This document shows positions 6,478 through 7,766 of a DNA stretch of 7,766 nucleotides, piece by piece (the first letter of the stretch is position 1; every line of letters starts with the position of its first letter). This DNA is from Cyclobacteriaceae bacterium (GTDB lineage: Bacteria; Bacteroidota; Bacteroidia; Cytophagales; Cyclobacteriaceae), in assembly GCA_019751475.1 (NCBI GenBank), contig JAIENH010000670.1, positions 1-7,766 of the forward strand, in the 5' to 3' direction. The translations under genes were made by a program, and so were the position numbers. The notes beneath the pieces are model-generated. The model had not been told where the DNA came from and did no database searches. It saw only the letters and a program-made list of their open reading frames with translations.

Positions 6478-7766
6478 ATGAAATGCTTGTTAGCCTTTAT
6501 TGTACTATTCAGTTGCCAGGGGCTACGTGCCCAAAACCCTGATCTGCCAACCGATTTTTTGCCCAAAGACTTCCACCAGCAACGAAGAGCGCTCCTGCGT
6601 GAAAAACTGCCGCCCAACTCGGTGGCTTTGTTTTTTGCAAATGCAGAACGCAACCGCGCCAACGATGTGGACTATATCTATCATCAAGACCCTGATTTCT
6701 TTTACCTCACGGGATACAAGGAGCCCAGCACAGTGCTGCTGATCTTTAAAGACAAACAGCAAGCCGCCAACGGCACGCTATATGACGAGATCATCTTTGT
6801 GCAGCCCCGCAATTTTATGCGCGAAATGTGGACGGGCCGCAGGCTGGGTGATCTTGGTACGAAGGAGCGACTTGGATTTGAGCAATCGTTCAACAATTCA
6901 GAATTTAAAAAATACAACCTGGACTTTACCCGGTTTGATCAAGTGTTGTTTTTTGATTTTAAAAACGATGTTCGCAACCATCCCAATGACTCCTCTGATC
7001 TGTACGATTTGATTGAGCAATTTAAAGTCAAGGCAAACTACCCGCGTGCCAATGCTGTGACAATCGCCAAGGAGCCACAGAAAAATAATCTCAACACCCA
7101 GGCACTGGCCGGGCTCATGAGCGACTTACGCGGAATAAAGACTCAGGCAGAAATTGATTTGATTCGTAAGGCCGTAAGTATTTCCTGCATTGGCCAAGCC
7201 GAAGTAATGAAGGCCATCAAACCCGGTATGAGCGAACGCGAAATACAAGGCATCCATGAGTATGTATTCAAAAAGTACCAGGCAGAAGATTTAGGATATC
7301 CGTCCATCGTGGGGGCTGGCCATAATGGCTGCATCCTTCACTACATCGATAATTACAAACCCAACATTACCAATAAAGAGTTGATCCTGATGGACCTGGG
7401 TGCCGAGTATCACGGCTATACGGCAGACGTCACTCGCACCATCCCGGTAAACGGAAAGTTTTCACCTGAGCAAAAGCTTGTGTACGATCTGGTGCTGAAG
7501 GCGCAGGAAGAGGCTATGAAATCATGCAAGCCGGGTACGCCCCGTGCACAGCTCACCACCATTTGTAAATCCGTTATCAACAAGGGCTTGGTGGAACTCG
7601 GCATTATCAAAAGCGAGACCGAGCAGCATTTTTATTTTCCGCATGGCGTATCACACCACATTGGGTTGGATGTGCATGATCGTGGTGGTCCGCTCCTGGA
7701 GAAAAACAATGCTATCACCATTGAGCCCGGCATCTACATACCTGACGACAGCAAGTGTGATAAAAA
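6478..7766 (+). CDS. Exported M24B-family Xaa-Pro aminopeptidase (PepP-like), 3' end outside window
   Basis: This metallopeptidase removes an N-terminal residue preceding proline. The frame is open from ATG 6478 to the window end (429 codons). The start is set by a signal peptide directly after it: MKCLLAFIVLFSCQGLRA, with likely cleavage before Q19 (LRA|QN). LFSC at residues 10-13 loosely resembles a lipobox, so a lipoprotein form is possible but less likely. An N-terminal creatinase/AMP_N domain (about 25-170) contains the conserved NDVDYIYHQDPDFFYLTGY. The C-terminal pita-bread domain shows the PepP active site: H288 in GCILHY, metal ligands D306 (MDLGAEY) and D317 (TADVTRT), H393 in HGVSHHIGLDVHD with H400, and E416 in TIEPGIY. 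The Asp-Asp spacing of 11 equals that of E. coli PepP. The last metal ligand (Glu, E406 in E. coli) lies beyond the edge. Unlike cytosolic E. coli PepP it is exported, which suggests processing of external or periplasmic peptides. It is divergent from the TonB-dependent receptor. Confidence 0.93.
   Translation, partial: MKCLLAFIVLFSCQGLRAQNPDLPTDFLPKDFHQQRRALLREKLPPNSVALFFANAERNRANDVDYIYHQDPDFFYLTGYKEPSTVLLIFKDKQQAANGTLYDEIIFVQPRNFMREMWTGRRLGDLGTKERLGFEQSFNNSEFKKYNLDFTRFDQVLFFDFKNDVRNHPNDSSDLYDLIEQFKVKANYPRANAVTIAKEPQKNNLNTQALAGLMSDLRGIKTQAEIDLIRKAVSISCIGQAEVMKAIKPGMSEREIQGIHEYVFKKYQAEDLGYPSIVGAGHNGCILHYIDNYKPNITNKELILMDLGAEYHGYTADVTRTIPVNGKFSPEQKLVYDLVLKAQEEAMKSCKPGTPRAQLTTICKSVINKGLVELGIIKSETEQHFYFPHGVSHHIGLDVHDRGGPLLEKNNAITIEPGIYIPDDSKCDK

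Noticed and set aside
6378..6662. 94-codon minus-strand open frame covering part of the divergent gap
   Set aside because: Most of it is antisense to the signal peptide and N-terminal domain of the aminopeptidase, and the translation has no recognisable feature.

Overview
The window looks like an ordinary chromosomal stretch of a Bacteroidota bacterium, probably a Cytophagales-type lineage. The evidence is a TonB-dependent receptor with an N-terminal carboxypeptidase-regulatory-like domain, a seven-TM protein carrying an AraC-type DNA-binding domain, a twin-arginine-exported PLP enzyme, few Shine-Dalgarno sequences, and promoter-like boxes fitting the Bacteroidota -7 consensus TAnnTTTG. The lineage is inferred from gene content only. 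No RNA gene, CRISPR array, insertion sequence or phage gene was seen.

Layout. Left block, minus strand: a membrane-anchored AraC-family regulator (2107 to 989) is followed after 86 bp by a class V aminotransferase-fold enzyme with a Tat signal (902 to the window edge, 3' part missing). The gap holds an exact TAnnTTTG box and a perfect 8-bp inverted repeat, so the enzyme gene may have its own, possibly controlled, promoter. Centre, plus strand: a GNAT acetyltransferase (from 2122 or 2146) and a HAD-superfamily phosphatase (2664-3353) overlap by ATGA and form a two-gene operon. It is divergent from the regulator, with almost no space between the start codons.

A 12-bp GC-closed hairpin with an eight-residue U tract on the minus strand (3369-3403) separates the HAD gene from the convergent TonB-dependent receptor gene (6252 to 3427, 941 aa). 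The receptor has no SusD partner in view and is not of the long SusC/RagA type. Right block: after a 225-bp AT-rich divergent intergenic region, a secreted M24 Xaa-Pro aminopeptidase starts at 6478 and runs off the right edge, with four of its five metal ligands inside the window.

Functional reading: the regulator may control the exported PLP enzyme, the GNAT/HAD pair is translationally coupled, and the receptor and exported peptidase share a divergent control region. These links are inferred from position only. All six genes belong to recognisable families, and I do not see a clearly new system. The items most worth a second look are the palindrome-plus-promoter arrangement in front of the Tat-exported enzyme, the very compressed divergent start region near 2107-2146, and the orphan receptor paired with an exported prolyl peptidase.
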